Shown piece after piece: positions 62,756 to 64,000 of a DNA stretch of 64,000 bases. The stretch is taken from positions 84,446-148,445 of the forward strand of contig MSHB01000021.1 of the NCBI GenBank assembly GCA_001940985.1, given 5' to 3'. The stretch comes from Mollicutes bacterium Phil14 (GTDB taxonomy: Bacteria; Bacillota_I; Bacilli_A; ML615J-28; CAG-698). The first letter of the stretch is position 1. Each line of letters opens with the position of its first letter. Under the pieces are notes generated by a model. That model did not search any database. It saw only the letters and a list, made by a program, of their open reading frames with translations, and was not told where the DNA came from. The translations under genes were made by a program, and so were the position numbers.

Positions 62756-63657
62756 TATATGCTGATAAAAACACTTCTATTGAAATGAAAGAAGATGTAG
62801 TTGCCACAATCGGTATGTTTGATGGTGTACATCTAGGACATGATAAAGTGTTAAAAGAATTAAAACGTGAAGGTAGTATTAGTAAAATGCCTACTGTTAT
62901 AATAACTTTTAAAGAAGAATTAGATTTTGTTTTAGATAAAAGAAAAACTGGTTCTTTAATGACATTTGAAGATAAAATTAAAATCCTTTCCGAATATGAT
63001 TTAGACTATTGTCTTGTTTTTCCTTTCACTAAAGAATTTTCTCTTATCAAATATTATGATTTCGAAAACATTCTTAAGGAAAAAGTGAAGGTTAAAAAAA
63101 TAGTAATTGGTAAAGATACTAAATATGGATATATGGGTGAAGGAAATATTAAAACACTTTCAAAAATATTTGAAGTCAAAGTAATAGATGACTACATATT
63201 AGATGGTATATGTGTACACTCATCTCTTATTAGAAACTTACTATCACTTGGTGAAGTAGAAAAAGCTAATACTTATTTAGGTAGAAACTTTTCGATTTCA
63301 GGAATAGTTACAAAGGGTAGTCAACTGGGACAAACATTTAATGTTAAAACAGCTAATATAGAATTAAATAATAACTATGAATATTTAAAAAATGGTGTTT
63401 ATGGATGCTTTATTTATATAGATAAAAAGAAGTATTTAGGAATTTGTAATATTGGTCATAATCCAACATTTAATTATGTTGAAAAGAAAAGATTAGAAGT
63501 CAATATTTTTGACTTTAATAGTGATATTTATGAAACGGATATAAAAGTAGAATTTATTTTATTTGTTCGTGAAGAAAGAAAATTTTCTTCTGAGAATGAA
63601 TTATATTCACAAATTAATTCAGATATAAAGAAAGTAAAGGAAAAAATAATATTATGA
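62746..63657 (+). CDS. ribF: Bifunctional riboflavin kinase / FAD synthetase
   Basis: 303 residues. The N-terminal FAD synthetase (nucleotidyltransferase fold) has TIGMFDGVHLGHDKVL (GxFDGxHxGH, near 22), GKDTKYGYMGEGN and SSLIRNLLSLGEVEKAN. The C-terminal flavokinase has KGSQLGQTFNVKTANIEL (PTAN-type loop with Thr to Lys/Val changes), NGVYGCFIYI and FVREERKF. It converts riboflavin to FMN and then FAD, needed by several flavoenzymes here including chorismate synthase and the 948-residue oxidoreductase. Overlaps both neighbours. Confidence 0.95.
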   Translation: MELIYADKNTSIEMKEDVVATIGMFDGVHLGHDKVLKELKREGSISKMPTVIITFKEELDFVLDKRKTGSLMTFEDKIKILSEYDLDYCLVFPFTKEFSLIKYYDFENILKEKVKVKKIVIGKDTKYGYMGEGNIKTLSKIFEVKVIDDYILDGICVHSSLIRNLLSLGEVEKANTYLGRNFSISGIVTKGSQLGQTFNVKTANIELNNNYEYLKNGVYGCFIYIDKKKYLGICNIGHNPTFNYVEKKRLEVNIFDFNSDIYETDIKVEFILFVREERKFSSENELYSQINSDIKKVKEKIIL

Positions 63658-64000
63658 AAATAGCTGTAATAGGAGCAATGGAAGAAGAAATAACTTTTTT
63701 GAAAGGTGAATTATCTAATCTAAATGAAGTAGAGATATTTCCTTATGTGTTTTATACTGGAAAAATAGGTAATATTGATGTTGTGCTAGTAAGATCAGGA
63801 ATTGGTAAAGTTGCCTCTGGAGCACTATTTTCTTCATTAGTTACACATTTTAATGATGTAGATGTTGTAATAAATGTTGGTGTAAGTGGAGGGATAAAAG
63901 ACTTAACAAAAACTGGTGATATTGTTGTTAGTGAAAAATTATTATATTCAGATGCTGATGTAACAGTGTTTGGTTATCGCTATGGCCAAATGGCTAAATG
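63654..64000 (+). CDS. mtnN: 5'-methylthioadenosine/S-adenosylhomocysteine nucleosidase (partial)
   Basis: The first 115 codons are in the window; the gene runs off the right edge. KIAVIGAMEEEITFLKGEL is the MTAN/Pfs opening with the catalytic Glu near 12, VLVRSGIGKVASG the phosphate-like loop, and VINVGVSGGI the conserved core. The enzyme cleaves adenine from methylthioadenosine and S-adenosylhomocysteine, recycling products of SAM-using enzymes such as the RNA methylases in this window. ATG 63654 overlaps the ribF stop (ATGA). Confidence 0.93.
   Translation, partial: MKIAVIGAMEEEITFLKGELSNLNEVEIFPYVFYTGKIGNIDVVLVRSGIGKVASGALFSSLVTHFNDVDVVINVGVSGGIKDLTKTGDIVVSEKLLYSDADVTVFGYRYGQMAK

Noticed and set aside
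1..64000. tRNA, rRNA, tmRNA, RNase P or SRP RNA genes
   Set aside because: Looked for conserved T-loop, CCA-proximal and core motifs by eye in the intergenic stretches and found none.

Overview
The window is AT-rich (roughly 30% GC by eye) and tightly packed. It has PolC-type DNA polymerase, strong Shine-Dalgarno motifs, TG-extended -10 promoters, U-tract hairpin terminators and TGA used as a stop. This points to a Gram-positive low-GC Bacillota, probably a gut-associated Bacilli/Erysipelotrichia/RF39-like lineage. The exact clade cannot be read from the sequence. No rRNA, tRNA or CRISPR array was seen.

Left part (1-23.7 kb), mostly core genes: the end of an SGNH hydrolase, a GH9 glycosidase, an M42 peptidase, a phosphodiester-glycosidase lipoprotein, polC, a Bax-inhibitor-like membrane protein, type II dehydroquinase, gap, an AI-2E-type exporter, an unknown gene with an odd start, two 23S rRNA uracil methyltransferases, a second SGNH hydrolase, PPi-type phosphofructokinase, cardiolipin synthase, a YihY/BrkB protein and a PdaA-like deacetylase.

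23.7-29.8 kb is a decayed mobile-element zone. It holds a terminase tail, an IS30 transposase remnant, a possible recombinase tail and a DUF5131 pseudogene with two stops. Inside it sits one intact, clearly foreign gene of much higher GC: an RsgI-like lipoprotein with seven PepSY repeats, apparently spliced onto a host lipoprotein signal peptide and preceded by a terminator/antiterminator-like leader.

29.9-50 kb, accessory and mixed: an operon hypB / large FAD- and Fe-S oxidoreductase / hypA with no nickel enzyme in view; two divergent transglutaminase-fold proteins; an acetyltransferase; an amidase; two MATE exporters; a broken membrane-protein gene; a PF09818 ABC-class ATPase behind what looks like a complete ribosome-mediated transcription attenuator with an 18-residue leader peptide; two XRE regulators; a GH18 protein; Trk potassium uptake; and a TrmH-type methylase.

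50.1-56.2 kb is the shikimate operon aroB-aroC-aroEK(fusion)-aroF-aroA with overlapping genes and a divergent chorismate mutase. With aroQ at 11.5 kb it gives a complete route from DAHP to prephenate. 56.4-60 kb encodes an ABC exporter pair. 60-64 kb is a run of glycerate kinase, HAD phosphatase, truB, ribF and mtnN.

The best candidate for something undescribed is the attenuator-controlled PF09818 ATPase with its overlapping XRE gene (40.36-42.57 kb). Next are the PepSY/RsgI chimera (24.7-27.1 kb) and the hypB-oxidoreductase-hypA operon (29.9-33.8 kb).
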